A DNA stretch of 64,000 nt from Capitella teleta (taxonomy: Eukaryota; Annelida; Polychaeta; Capitellidae), in NCBI GenBank assembly GCA_000328365.1, contig KB301566.1:3734-67733 (forward strand). Direction: 5' to 3'. Every line of letters begins with the position of its first letter. Positions within the stretch are counted from its first letter, which is position 1. The notes under the pieces were generated by a model. That model worked only from the letters and a program-made list of their open reading frames with translations, did no database searches and was not told the DNA's origin. Shown here one piece after another: positions 27,101 to 36,142 of this stretch. A program made the position numbers and the translations under genes.

Positions 27101-30100
27101 CTCAAAGCAGAGCTGGTTAAGCACTGAATTACAGGTTTAGATGTACATAACACCCTCTCGCGTGAAATACATTCATCAATCTTATTGATTTCTGGAATGT
27201 TCAAAATCGACATGATCACCACGGGGAGGGTGAGGATGCCGCGGTATTACAAAAAAAAAAAGAAGTGAATCAACAACCAACTGTTTTGCCGAACCGTCCT
27301 GGGATGCGTCCCAGTGGAGGCTCTGTCGGACCAGTGTCGGGTCTGTGGTCCCCGTTGACTCGTTTTAGTCTGGCAACTAATTGCATCATAGACCATAGTG
27401 CGACTTCCGTGTTCGTAATAAATTGGTTTGGCCGTTGATACATCGTGTATAGTGCAGTTTAGCATCCAGGAATCCATCTTGTTTCCTACTCGACATGCGT
27501 CTTTATATCCATTGACCTTTTCGTGACCCTGACCTTCTTCCAATGGCCGCCTTTGCAATTTTCATCTTGGCCCGACTGGGTCATCGTTTTCACCCGAGTA
27601 AGTCTCGCGGTGAGCGAGAGGGGAAAAATAGTGCGAGTCAGGCGTGGATCCTGCGCTGCCTGAAGCAAGGCTTAATTCCAAATACTTCATATTCATCCCT
27701 TCTTTTTTTATCAGAAATCACTGGTATCAAGAGTGACCTCCTCCTCTTCAATCGCGCGGCTCCCGATGCCTCATTAGTACGAACTTGTTGGAAGATAAAA
27801 ACCAGAAGTAGAACCCCTGAAAAAATCAATGCTCTCCCAAGAGGAGAGGGGCAACCATCTGGCCGAATCTCCCTTCCCCTCCCCCGCATAGTCTGCTTGT
27901 AAATTTCCCGTATAACCCCAAACATTTGAAATGTAAGCTGCCTTTATGTCAGCTGAGATTCGATTTGAGGAATGTAGGGCAGCGGGTGTGCCCCAACCCC
28001 TCAGTGCAAATGGGGTCGGGATCTCTTGTGTGGGCGCAATTAAGCATGGGCAATGGCAGCAGCCCCCACTCCCCTCCTCCGCGTCCTTTTCCTCCTTGGT
28101 CCTGCTGCCCGTATCATTCTGAAATATGCCGCTCATAAATGAATGGCCTCATCAAAGCGATCAGGGCACTATTTAAATAATGGATTCTGATTCGCTGCGG
28201 TTTCTGAAATGCTAGTATATTTGAGTAAGAAATAGTTCTGCATCATCATCACTGGCATATTACAGACAATTAATTTGGCGGGTATTTGCCTTTCCCCGTG
28301 TAATAGGATTATAGAGCTACAATACCATATTGAAACACATGTCTCTTCTCTCTTTACCAGGCCAATACACAGACGCCACGCAACAGTTACAGAAAGCAGT
28401 TGGATTCATCAAAGACACCTATTCGGCTGACCTAGAAGGGTACACGGGCAACAACGTCAAGTTCATTTTAGCCGTGCTCCAACATAAATACGGCAATCAG
28501 TCGCAAGAGGAAGACTCCGCTGACGAAAACCGCAGACGGCGTCGCCATGTTATAGCTCCTCACTTGATAGACATCGGCGCGCTGATTGGTGAAAATTCTC
28601 TGACAAAAAGCGCGCCACAGTCAGAGTCGGACTCGTTCTTGCAGTCCGCTAGTGTTATTTGGGACAGATATCTGAAGCATGATACAACCACAAGAACTAA
28701 ACGTCACAACAGACGTTCCCTGTTTCATTCGTTAACTGGCAACACGATGAGGTCACAGCGAGGTCATAGTGAGAGGACAGCATTAGTCCCAGAAGATGAC
28801 CGACCCTTGAGGGTGAGGAGGGGCTCCAATGGCGCCGAGAAAGAGGAGGATTTCCCGGATCTCGGAGTCAATTTCACCATAGACTACAGCGACTTCACGA
28901 GGAAACCGAGTTCGGAGACTTTGCTGAGTCTAGCCCACATCATGCATTACATCAGTATCGCCATTCTTGGAGTGTTCGTTATTCAGGTAAGCATGTAAAG
29001 AGGCCCGTTGACATGGCTGCATTGATGTCAGCTTTGTTTACGAGTCTTGGGAGGTGAATGGCAGATGCAAGGACCCCATAGCCGTGACTCATACACAGGG
29101 CTCAGAACAAAAATACAATATTTTTATCTCAGGTCTTCCTGCGGCTCTTTGGAATGGGGAAAATGTTTTTCAAAAGCAAAATGGAGGTGAGAAACAGCAT
29201 GCGTTGACACAATAAATATATCCCGTGGGAATCATATAATTAATCATACATTATGTCATTTTCTCCAGGTATTTGATGCGGTCATCATCCTAGCTTCCTT
29301 TGTGCTTGACGTGGCTTTCATCGAGGGTATTACGGGCGCTCAGGGCGAACAGGCCGCTGCCCTCCTAATCCTCTTCCTCCTTTGGCGGTTACTCAGAGTT
29401 ATCAACGGTAGGTGTAGTACTACTGCATGAGAGATGCTGACTATCATGATAGTGTTGCATGGGGTTGTAGACTGGTACTTGGTCTCTATACATAGAACAA
29501 CAGGTAATCCCATCGGTGTCATTTTGACGACAATTACACCCCATGAGAGTAATAGAGAGGTCGCAGTTGTTGCAAACGAGAGGATTAGCCGCCAGAGCAG
29601 CCAATACAGGGCAACGCCCAGCTCGGTGATTTATACAAATGTGTCAGGCAAAATTCAGCTGGAGTCACGCGACGATACTTGTCTGCTTCTGAGACTAATC
29701 GACATCGAAGGATAGATTTGGTCTCATTTGTTCGGTGCGATGCCATCTCGAAATATCCCAGTTGGATACTTGGGAATTTAGACATAAAACGGGAGGATGC
29801 AATATATCTGGAAGGGGCTTTATCTTAACCCAGGGCACCAATTCTACACAGGGATGAAACATTTCCTTGGTGGTGGTACAAAAGTAAACACCCGTTTAGT
29901 TCGGTGGGTGATCATCAAATCAACTGTAACAACAAGAGACACACTGCAATTGGAATTCGGATTTCAAGGCGTAAGGGGCTGACAACCAGGACAGATCAAT
30001 CGACACAAGAAACGCTATTGACAGAAGCAAGCAGCCGAGAAACGCTTCTTCAACAGATTAGCTGATACATTTCGATCCAAACGGAACATGTTTTCTCCGA

Positions 30101-32016
30101 GCTTTTCAAGAGGCAAAGAGAGGAGGAGGTTGAGTAAATCGAGCAATGGGATTGTGCTGAAAATGCAGATTGTCCACCGCTGAATGATGTCACCTCCTTA
30201 AACAGAGTAAAAAGCAACAACTCGTAACTTCAACCAATTAAGGTCCTAGAGATCTCTACTTTCATCAGTTTGATTTAAAAGGGCATTAGTTTGCGAAACA
30301 ATCAGAGGGTACATCTAATAACCTATCTGCACTGGATTGTTTCGGTGCACTTTAGGTAGCGAAGATGATCGATGTAATGTAATGTTATGTGAACATAGTT
30401 GGGCATACAAGGAATCTGACGACAGGACGATCGAGGAGCGGTCCTTCCCGACAGCGAAACACACAGAAGCGTGTCTGCTATAATGTTGATGGATAGCTTG
30501 GGCTTGTCCAAGGCACCCCAACCGCTTGCTCCCAGCGCGTGGTCCTAGGGGCTATTCGGTGCCCCTGCAATCAATCATGGCATTGATGAGCTGTAATCTT
30601 TGTACCGATCACTGCATGTGCCCAATTGGGTCTTCCTCACGTTGCTCCTGTTTCCTTATACAGGCATAATGATTACGGCTAAGAAGCGCCAAGAGTTCAG
30701 GATTAAACTGCAGAAACGCGCCAGAAGGAGAGCAGAGAAACGAATTGAACTTCTCGAAGACGACAAGCAGTTCAAAGAAGTATGCAAGCACTGTGATAGT
30801 GAACACAGATATAATTTTGTCAATTGCAGAAAGAGGTCAACGCTCTGAAAGAACTCAGTTTGGACAAAGGGGCAACCTCTGATGAAGTCAACAAGTGTAA
30901 GCCAAAACGAAGAAGTAAGTGTTGTGGTTCCCTCTTCCATGCGTTCATTTTCTTTCCTTTGTACGCAGGCATCTTCCACAAAATGGACACTTCGTCCGGC
31001 CTGTCCTCCATAGCATCCCTGTCTCTCGGCCTGTCCATGAGCATGTCAGGGGGCAGCTGTGCTATGCTAAATAACATCAAGCAACCAGCTGCAGCTGCAG
31101 CTGCATCCACGCCGCCGAAGCCCAGCCGCAGAACCAGTTTGCAGGACTTTGTGCCTGGCAGCAGCACAGGGGTCGAGAAGAAACACCGGCGGACCAGTCT
31201 GGGGCCGAAGCGTCCAGACCGCTCGCCCAGTCCGCTCTTTAAACGAGATCGGATGTCTTCCTCTATGGAGAGAGTGGTTGAGGAGAACTGCTCTGGCGAT
31301 GACGACGACGGACCAGGTCCTTCGTTTCTCTCTCCCACCACGACTGCTCTTGTCAACCACACCTCGCATTCAGAGCCAAAGTTGACGGCAGCCGTCACAC
31401 TGAACGGCGACATGGTGCAGAACCATGTCCAACCATCGCCGCAGCCAACCATCAGCACCCCGACGTTGTCACTGGACTCTTCGCCTATACACGCAATCGA
31501 TTCGTTCTCTTCACCAAAGCAAGTGACGTTTGTGTTGACCAAAGACAGCCCTTCGTCATCGGCGTCGTCGTTGTTGTCGACGGAGGGGAGAGATTGTCTG
31601 ACCGAAGTCGTCACCGACAGCGTCGAATTGACTCGCTCTCTGTCTTCGTCTTTGACCTCGCTGACTTCCTCGTCTTTACAGACGCCTATAAACATTGATA
31701 CTGTGATTACAATGGAGACTCCAAACGGCTCAGTGCCTCCCGCTAAGGAGTCCAGCACTGAGGTCGACGACAAGGGCGACCTAGACCCTGACCTCAAGCC
31801 GATCACTCGATGGCAGCGAAGTCGCAGCTACGAACTTCACCCGTCGCCCTCATCAGAAGCGGAGGAGAATCCGGTCCCTCGGAGACGAAGCGTCGAGGGA
31901 GCGCTCCTCCTCCTGAACAACTTTGCGGTTAGTATACTCTCGTTTAATTAGAATGAAAATCACACGTGGATGAGATAATATTTGTCTTTTAGGATGGGCA
32001 AGTGACGCATCTGTGA
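24098..32016 (+). CDS. HVCN1-like: voltage-gated proton channel, Hv1 family (10 exons, 774 aa)
   Basis: Hv1 channels are dimeric voltage-sensor domains that let protons leave the cell across the plasma membrane. Exons joined by phase: 24098-24162, 24811-24942, 26333-26457, 28361-28986, 29133-29186, 29269-29407, 30664-30779, 30830-30914, 30969-31927, 31993-32016. S1 lies at about residues 80-101 with Asp91 (human D112), Glu98 and Asp102. S2 is about 299-320 with His303 (H140) and Phe313 (F150). S3 is about 335-351 with Glu334, Asp337 and Asp348. S4 is about 365-381 with Trp373, Arg374, Arg377 and Asn380. A charged helix follows at about 387-430. Odd points: a roughly 190-residue S1-S2 loop, Leu371 where the first S4 Arg belongs, Gln316 at the E153 position, no His in the S3-S4 loop, and a long Ser-rich tail. 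Human Hv1 is 273 residues. HVRP1/TMEM266 is the nearest alternative, but the S1, S2 and S3-S4 linker sequence read as Hv1. Family assignment is secure; the channel activity is inferred. Confidence 0.88.
24163..24810 (+). promoter_or_regulatory. intron 1 with twin CRE palindromes
   Basis: The first intron (648 nt) contains two perfect TGACGTCA palindromes at 24321-24328 and 24340-24347, starts 19 bp apart, roughly 225-250 bp downstream of the start codon. CREB/ATF-family factors bind this 8-mer. Close pairs in a first intron often act as enhancer or promoter elements. Open frames in the rest of the intron do not fit the splice pattern. Confidence 0.35.
24811..24942 (+). CDS. HVCN1-like: proton channel exon 2 (acidic cytosolic linker)
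   Basis: A strong acceptor (TTTCTTTCAG) and a TC|GTAAGT donor bound 132 nt. It reads LSQYGSRCEWLRDDKFLRDL and then an acidic run rich in Asp and Glu. It enters and leaves two bases into a codon, matching both neighbours. Hv1 proteins have an acidic cytosolic N-terminus before S1. Confidence 0.8.
24943..26332 (+). other. HVCN1-like: intron 2 of the proton channel
   Basis: 1390 nt, AT-rich, with no repeat or second gene recognised. Confidence 0.7.
26333..26457 (+). CDS. HVCN1-like: proton channel exon 3 (S1 segment)
   Basis: This exon carries FQIVLCVLVLVDAVVVVSEI, which aligns with S1 of human Hv1. Asp91 sits at the proton-selectivity position (D112), with Glu98 at E119 and Asp102 at D123. 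The acceptor is TGCATTTTTCAG and the donor AAGAG|GTTTGT is weaker. The exon was found by looking for S1 between splice sites. The long antisense frame over it is only its shadow. Confidence 0.85.
26458..28360 (+). other. HVCN1-like: intron 3 of the proton channel
   Basis: 1903 nt. Several open frames on both strands (27500-28140) are pyrimidine-rich, unsupported by splice sites, and treated as chance. It ends in a strong CTCTTTACCAG acceptor. Confidence 0.65.
28361..28986 (+). CDS. HVCN1-like: proton channel exon 4 (giant S1-S2 loop and start of S2)
   Basis: The 626-nt exon codes for residues 108-316. Almost all of it is the extracellular S1-S2 loop, which is only about ten to twenty residues in human Hv1. 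It holds five consecutive Arg at 165-169, RTKR at 219-222 and RVRR at 258-261, all matching the furin rule R-X-K/R-R. N-glycosylation sequons are at Asn153 and Asn278, and the loop has seven His. It ends with AHIMHYISIAILGVFVIQ, the first part of S2, with His303 at the zinc-binding H140 position and Gln316 where Hv1 normally has Glu153. The 3' donor CAG|GTAAGC is strong. Confidence 0.85.
29133..29186 (+). CDS. HVCN1-like: proton channel exon 5 (end of S2, S2-S3 linker)
   Basis: A 54-nt exon, phase 0 at both ends, reading VFLRLFGMGKMFFKSKME. Arg320 stands at human K157 and the final Glu334 at E171 on the intracellular side of S3. Acceptor TTTTTATCTCAG, donor GAG|GTGAGA. Confidence 0.88.
29269..29407 (+). 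CDS. HVCN1-like: proton channel exon 6 (S3-S4)
   Basis: It starts with VFDAVIILASFVLDV, a close match to human S3 with D174 and D185 kept as Asp337 and Asp348. S4 reads LLILFLLWRLLRVING against the Hv1 signature RxWRxxRxxN: Trp, the second and third Arg and Asn are present, but the first Arg is Leu371. The S3-S4 loop has no His, so the second zinc ligand of human Hv1 (H193) is missing. The exon ends one base into a Gly codon before GTAGGT. Confidence 0.9.
29408..30663 (+). other. HVCN1-like: intron 6 of the proton channel
   Basis: 1256 nt, with no repeat recognised. Open frames at 29434-29785 are unsupported. It ends in TTTCCTTATACAG. Confidence 0.6.
30664..30914 (+). CDS. HVCN1-like: proton channel exons 7-8 (S4 end and coiled-coil helix)
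   Basis: Two exons, 30664-30779 and 30830-30914, are separated by a 50-nt intron that shifts frame and must be removed. Exon 7 begins GIMITAKKRQEF, matching GIIISVKTRSER of human Hv1 just after S4, then a strongly basic helix. With exon 8 (KEVNALKELSLDK) it forms a charged heptad-like helix at the place of the Hv1 dimerising coiled coil. The helix is more basic and breaks up earlier than in vertebrates. Confidence 0.82.
30969..31927 (+). CDS. HVCN1-like: proton channel exon 9 (long Ser/Thr/Pro-rich tail)
   Basis: 959 nt code for residues 448-767, low-complexity and probably disordered. Two near-identical basic phosphosite motifs, RRTSL with Ser504 and RRTSL with Ser524, and RRRSV with Ser755 fit the PKA rule R-R-x-S. 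A six-Ala run lies at 488-493. The preceding 54-nt intron (30915-30968) is itself open in frame, so a retained form is possible. Vertebrate Hv1 has no such tail. Confidence 0.8.
31993..32016 (+). CDS. HVCN1-like: proton channel exon 10 (last seven residues)
   Basis: After a 65-nt intron (GTTAGT ... TTGTCTTTTAG), eight codons DGQVTHL-stop finish the protein in phase 0. The end Val-Thr-His-Leu fits a class I PDZ ligand (S/T-x-hydrophobic). If the intron is kept, the frame instead ends VSILSFN at 31951 with no PDZ ligand. Confidence 0.55.
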   Translation, partial: DGQVTHL

Positions 32017-32496
32017 CCATATCACAAGTTTATTTGCACTGATCTCCGGTTGTTTCCTGACACCAAGAAAGAGAAGTTTATTTCACAGGTGTTCTTTGTT
32101 ATTTGAATGAAATTGTTTCCCAATGTGTATGCTCTCTTTCTCACTGAAGCGCCATATCATGGTTGTTGTAGCAAACGGTTTTCGTTTCGTTCTTTTCGTG
32201 TTTTCTCTATTTCCTATTGTTATATCCCCTAGGATGATTGCCTTGTTCTGAGGAGGCGAGACGAAAAATTAAGACGACACTGACAATAGTTGCATGGTTT
32301 TTAATGATACTGAAATGACTCCTGGGGTGACGCATATCGAGTGTTTTGTCTAATTGACATGCGTATTGACAAAGTTATTGAACGGTGAGAGGAGGATGTG
32401 AAATTGCTACGCCCTACAATTATGGGCGGCTCTGACCAGTGTTTGCTTGTAGGTCAGATCAATAGAGGCATAATACATGTATTGTCAACTTCCTAA

Positions 32497-32502
32497 AATA
32501 AA
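32497..32502 (+). promoter_or_regulatory. AATAAA poly(A) signal, proton channel
   Basis: The AATAAA hexamer found about 480 nt after the channel stop codon. Other AT-rich hexamers follow, so the actual 3' end is uncertain. Confidence 0.35.
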
Positions 32503-34174
32503 TAGTTTCAATTCAACAATTGAATAAGATAATCAAGGCATGTATTAATTGAGAAGGAAGTCGGTAACTGTACCTTGGAGCGGGTTACAAGTACTTAAAA
32601 TATTACTTAATATCACTTAATTCAAAGGGGCTTTGTTATTGATGGAAACCATTAATTTGTTTTTCTTAAATTATTTGTTACATGGAAAAATATTTGAAAT
32701 AATGAACATTTTTAATATTTGATTTTACCTTCATTGAAGAAAAGAAAATATCTGTGATTCTTTGCATGAGTTGTGTTATGTTGACTTTATTGAAATTTGA
32801 TGCATTGGAGGAATGGTCATTTATAGTACACTCATTTGTTGGAGGTGATAAGAAATAATACTCATTTTTTATGTATGACATAAATTCCATTGTTTTCCTC
32901 ACATGCATATTAAAATGTATTCCCATATTTTAAACATTTTTTTCATTAGATAGTGGAAATCACGCTTGAATATATCATTCATATTTGCATCTAGACTTGG
33001 CCACATATCACCATGTCTTTGTTAATCCCCACCGATTAATTTATATCCGGAGGTGACCTTCTTTAATTATTTCGAAATTTGTGTTTATTTTTTTTTTCTA
33101 CTTGTTTGTTGATTGCCTTAGATTATGCAATAATTATCAAGATGGTTTATTACCCATTTAGTTCTCGTATCTACCAAAGCAATATGCACTTGTAAATAAC
33201 GCTTTTTACCAGCCACTTATCACGATATGGACAATCGATGTCGAACCCAAATATTGCTTTTAAATCACCCGCCAATGCTTCTCGGCTGGTATAAGATTAA
33301 TCACCGGCTTGATTGAATGATTAAAATTCAAAACTGTGTCTACCTCGATGCGCTTGCCAAGAGCACAATTAACAAGGAGGTCAGAGTACTTAATCAGCCC
33401 CTTGAAGTTTGTTTTTTTGTTTTTTTGTTTTTTTTCATAATCTCAAGCTCTGAGTATCCAAAGGAAATTAGAAGCAAAGTCATTTTGTGGTCCGCACATT
33501 ATGATTCTGTGATCATAACGCTCCCATCTGCTATCATAACGCATTGCTCATTTAGCAATAAGATGGATTGGAGAGCCTGGTCGCCAGATCTCTGCTTATC
33601 GCTGCATGTTTGGGGCTTTCTTTCCAGCAACAGTTGTTCTGTAAATATAACTTCATTTATCACATGAAATATATCAATAAACAAGATCCTACCACCACGC
33701 GATCGTCATGTTAATTTTTTTTTTTTTTATGTTCAATTTGTGGAAAGCAAGGGTCTCTGCTCTGAAAGCATATGTTGCCATGGCGACACAAATGGAGTAA
33801 AATTTAACTTGACAGAAAAAGAACTGCATTAAAAAGAAGACTTTGTGAGATTCCAAGATTTTGTAATTCACTAGTAAGTAGTCTCAAATACGCTAGTGCA
33901 TATTTATATCAATTTCAAGTGCTAATCATTTCGAAAAATAATTATTATGGTGTGAAATGAATATTGTACACTTTACAAGTAGTGCCACTTGAGCAATGAG
34001 TGCGTTATGTTTTTTTGTATCATAACGGAGATATAACGTTGTGAATTTGACATTGTTCTTATGCTTGAAACAATGTTAATATCACAAGTATTGATATACG
34101 TTCACTCTATCATATGTTCTTATGGAAATAATACACCTGGCTCATATATATATGTACACACGTCTCCTTCACAG
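32503..34174. other. AT-rich intergenic block
   Basis: About 1.7 kb of AT-rich DNA between the proton-channel and ankyrin genes. I see no exon. An X-box-like site is listed separately. Confidence 0.5.
33774..33787. promoter_or_regulatory. RFX X-box-like site
   Basis: GTTGCCATGGCGAC fits the RFX half-site pair GTNRCC-(0-3)-RGYAAC at 11 of 12 positions. It lies about 400 bp upstream of the ankyrin-repeat start codon. RFX X-boxes at that distance mark many ciliary genes. A single near-match can be chance. Confidence 0.3.
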
Positions 34175-34181
34175 CTGAAGT

Positions 34182-34790
34182 ATGGGGCATCAAATGTCTG
34201 ACCTGAGATATCAAATCATAGCAAACAACTATAGAGGTGTCCAGAAAATAATTCACAGTGCAGGCAGAAGAGCCTCAGACGTAATCAACGATGATTTCAG
34301 TCAGGACTGCGTGTTAAGGTGCTGTTGTAAGAACGACCACAACGTCCTGCATGCTGCGGTCGCCTCCGAGGAGAGCATCCTTCAACTCCTCATCCTGAGC
34401 GGCGGAGATGTGAACACTCGCAATGGTGAAGGCAAGACCATCCTCCACGAAGCTCTGAGGACTGGTTTAACACTGGACACCATCAAACTCATAGTAGAGC
34501 ATGGCGCTGACTTGAAATCGAAGGATCTGCTCGGATCTACTTCATTGCACGTTGCAGTGGAATGTGAGCTGGGTGTGTTCAGGTATATTCTTGGGGTTTT
34601 CAAGATGGTGCAGCTGGTTGACGAAGTGGACAACATGGGAAACACTGCTTTGCATTTAGCAGCCAAAAAAAGTAAACCGGAAGTGGTTTATGACTTACTC
34701 AGAGAGGGTGCTAGACTAGATATCGTGAATAATTATGGCAACACACCGGCTGAAGCCGCTCCGATTGAATTGAAATCAATTTTCAAATAA
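34182..34790 (+). CDS. ankyrin-repeat protein (202 aa)
   Basis: An intact 202-residue frame. Four ankyrin repeats lie at about residues 51-82, 84-116, 118-150 and 152-184, each with the TxLHxA-type helix-turn-helix core: NVLHAAV, TILHEAL, TSLHVAV, TALHLAA. A fifth start GNTPAEAA is at 186. Ankyrin repeats bind partner proteins, so a scaffold or inhibitor role is likely, but the partner is unknown. The start at 34182 has a good context (A at -3, G at +4) and an in-frame TGA six bases upstream. A strong acceptor CTCCTTCACAG ends at 34174, so a non-coding 5' exon probably exists. The repeats have no intron, unusual for a multi-repeat animal gene but seen in small ankyrin genes and retrocopies. 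An AATAAA overlaps the stop and others lie at 34887 and 34960. Confidence 0.85.
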   Translation: MGHQMSDLRYQIIANNYRGVQKIIHSAGRRASDVINDDFSQDCVLRCCCKNDHNVLHAAVASEESILQLLILSGGDVNTRNGEGKTILHEALRTGLTLDTIKLIVEHGADLKSKDLLGSTSLHVAVECELGVFRYILGVFKMVQLVDEVDNMGNTALHLAAKKSKPEVVYDLLREGARLDIVNNYGNTPAEAAPIELKSIFK

Positions 34791-35295
34791 AATCGAAATG
34801 CCCCACAGCTTAAGCAATGCACTCGGGTCTTTGTCGGACTGTTGCGTAATCCGAATATTATATGAAATCCGTGAAAATAGCCTCAGAATAAACTTGGATC
34901 GCATGAGAATTTGGATCGATTCCACCTATTCAGATCGCTCATGCAGATACTATGTTCAAAATAAATACCCATCCACCAAATAGAAGAGTGATTCAAAATA
35001 TTTATGGTGACTGAGTGGTATAGGAGCTTACAACTTAACAAGTTAATCTCGCTCTGAAGACATATTTTGCTATATAGCATCTACCCCACATAGCTCCATC
35101 TAGTATTGAGTTACATCTTGACACACTTCAATTAAAGCTTGGCGCTTGTCGCTCCTGAAATGTAAATTGAAGCACGTGAAGCCTGATCTACGAAACGGGC
35201 TGAGCTAATGGAAGTCAATGCTATACCCCTCCCACTTAAATAACTTGTGACACCACAATCACAAATGATGAGTTACCATCGGTGTCACAAGTTCG
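34791..35295. other. 3' flank of the ankyrin gene
   Basis: AT-rich, with AATAAA hexamers at 34887-34892 and 34960-34965 that could end the ankyrin mRNA. Nothing else recognised. Confidence 0.5.
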
Positions 35296-35903
35296 TTAAA
35301 GGGATGGGGAACTGAATTTTAAGTGATGTTCTATTGACACATAGCACCAATTGATAGCATTCCGTGCCAATAACACCATGCCTGGATGCAAGCGTAAGGA
35401 AATAATGCATTCCAAATATCTGGGTTAGCATTGCGCCTATGGGAGAATGGCTTCCATTGCAAAGTATATAGGAGGCAAACGTCAGCTGAGGGCTTGCCGT
35501 GATTGGTCCCGTTGTCCTCGTGAAGCTATAGATTTCAGCCAATCAGAGCAGGCCATCTTCGCCATAAAAAGACATGTTTGTTGTTTACGAAACGAAAGCG
35601 CACGCGTGGTGCACTCTGGCTGACCTTTTTACTGTTTCCGGATGAGAAACCATGGTAGGTGTCCTAAAAAATCGCTTGTTATAAGGGGTTTAGTAGCAGG
35701 ACACGCTGATATGACGAGGCCCATTGTAAAAGATGGGGAACTAGGTGTTTCATCACAGCTCCTGACGTCACGCCTAGTTAGCAATATATCTCCCGCGAAA
35801 TCGTTAGCGATGATATTCCTTGTGTGGGCCAGGCATAGGAATAATTTTGGTGCATCAAATAACGACTCAAAGTCCATTTCTAACCAGTTTCCCCTCCCTT
35901 TAA
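35296..35903. mobile_element. possible TTAA-bounded MITE
   Basis: The left end TTAAAGGGATGGGGAACTG and the reverse complement of the right end TTAAAGGGAGGGGAAACTGG agree except for single-base indels, and both begin with TTAA. The roughly 608-bp interior has no transposase-like frame. A further GATGGGGAACT lies inside at about 35730. TTAA targeting is a piggyBac habit, but the motif inside the TTAA is not a standard piggyBac end, so the family is open. Confidence 0.35.
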
Positions 35904-36070
35904 GGCTGCGAGTACACGACATTGTTTGATCGCAACCATTGTTGCCCAGCCCTAACCACTCGACAGCTCTAACAAACATCATTGACGCTGTAATCGATTC
36001 ACTCGGTTTGGCATTAAACCTACTTTAATTCGCCATGTTTGCTGATTTCTGATCAGTTTCTGATTTTCAG

Positions 36071-36142
36071 GATCAATTCTTCGCCGATTACGCAACACCT
36101 TTTTCTCCTTTCTTGTCTGCTAAGAACAAGCTAATCTCCTGA
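36071..36142 (+). CDS. weak candidate terminal exon
   Basis: A good acceptor (TTCTGATTTTCAG) is followed by 23 open codons, DQFFADYATPFSPFLSAKNK and a stop at 36140. Phase 0 entry would be needed. No upstream partner or family is recognised. Confidence 0.15.
   Translation, partial: DQFFADYATPFSPFLSAKNKLIS

Noticed and set aside
30820-31806. 328-codon minus-strand open frame
   Set aside because: It lies opposite exons 8-9 of the proton channel. The plus strand has splice sites and phase that join to a recognised family, and the minus reading has no domain.
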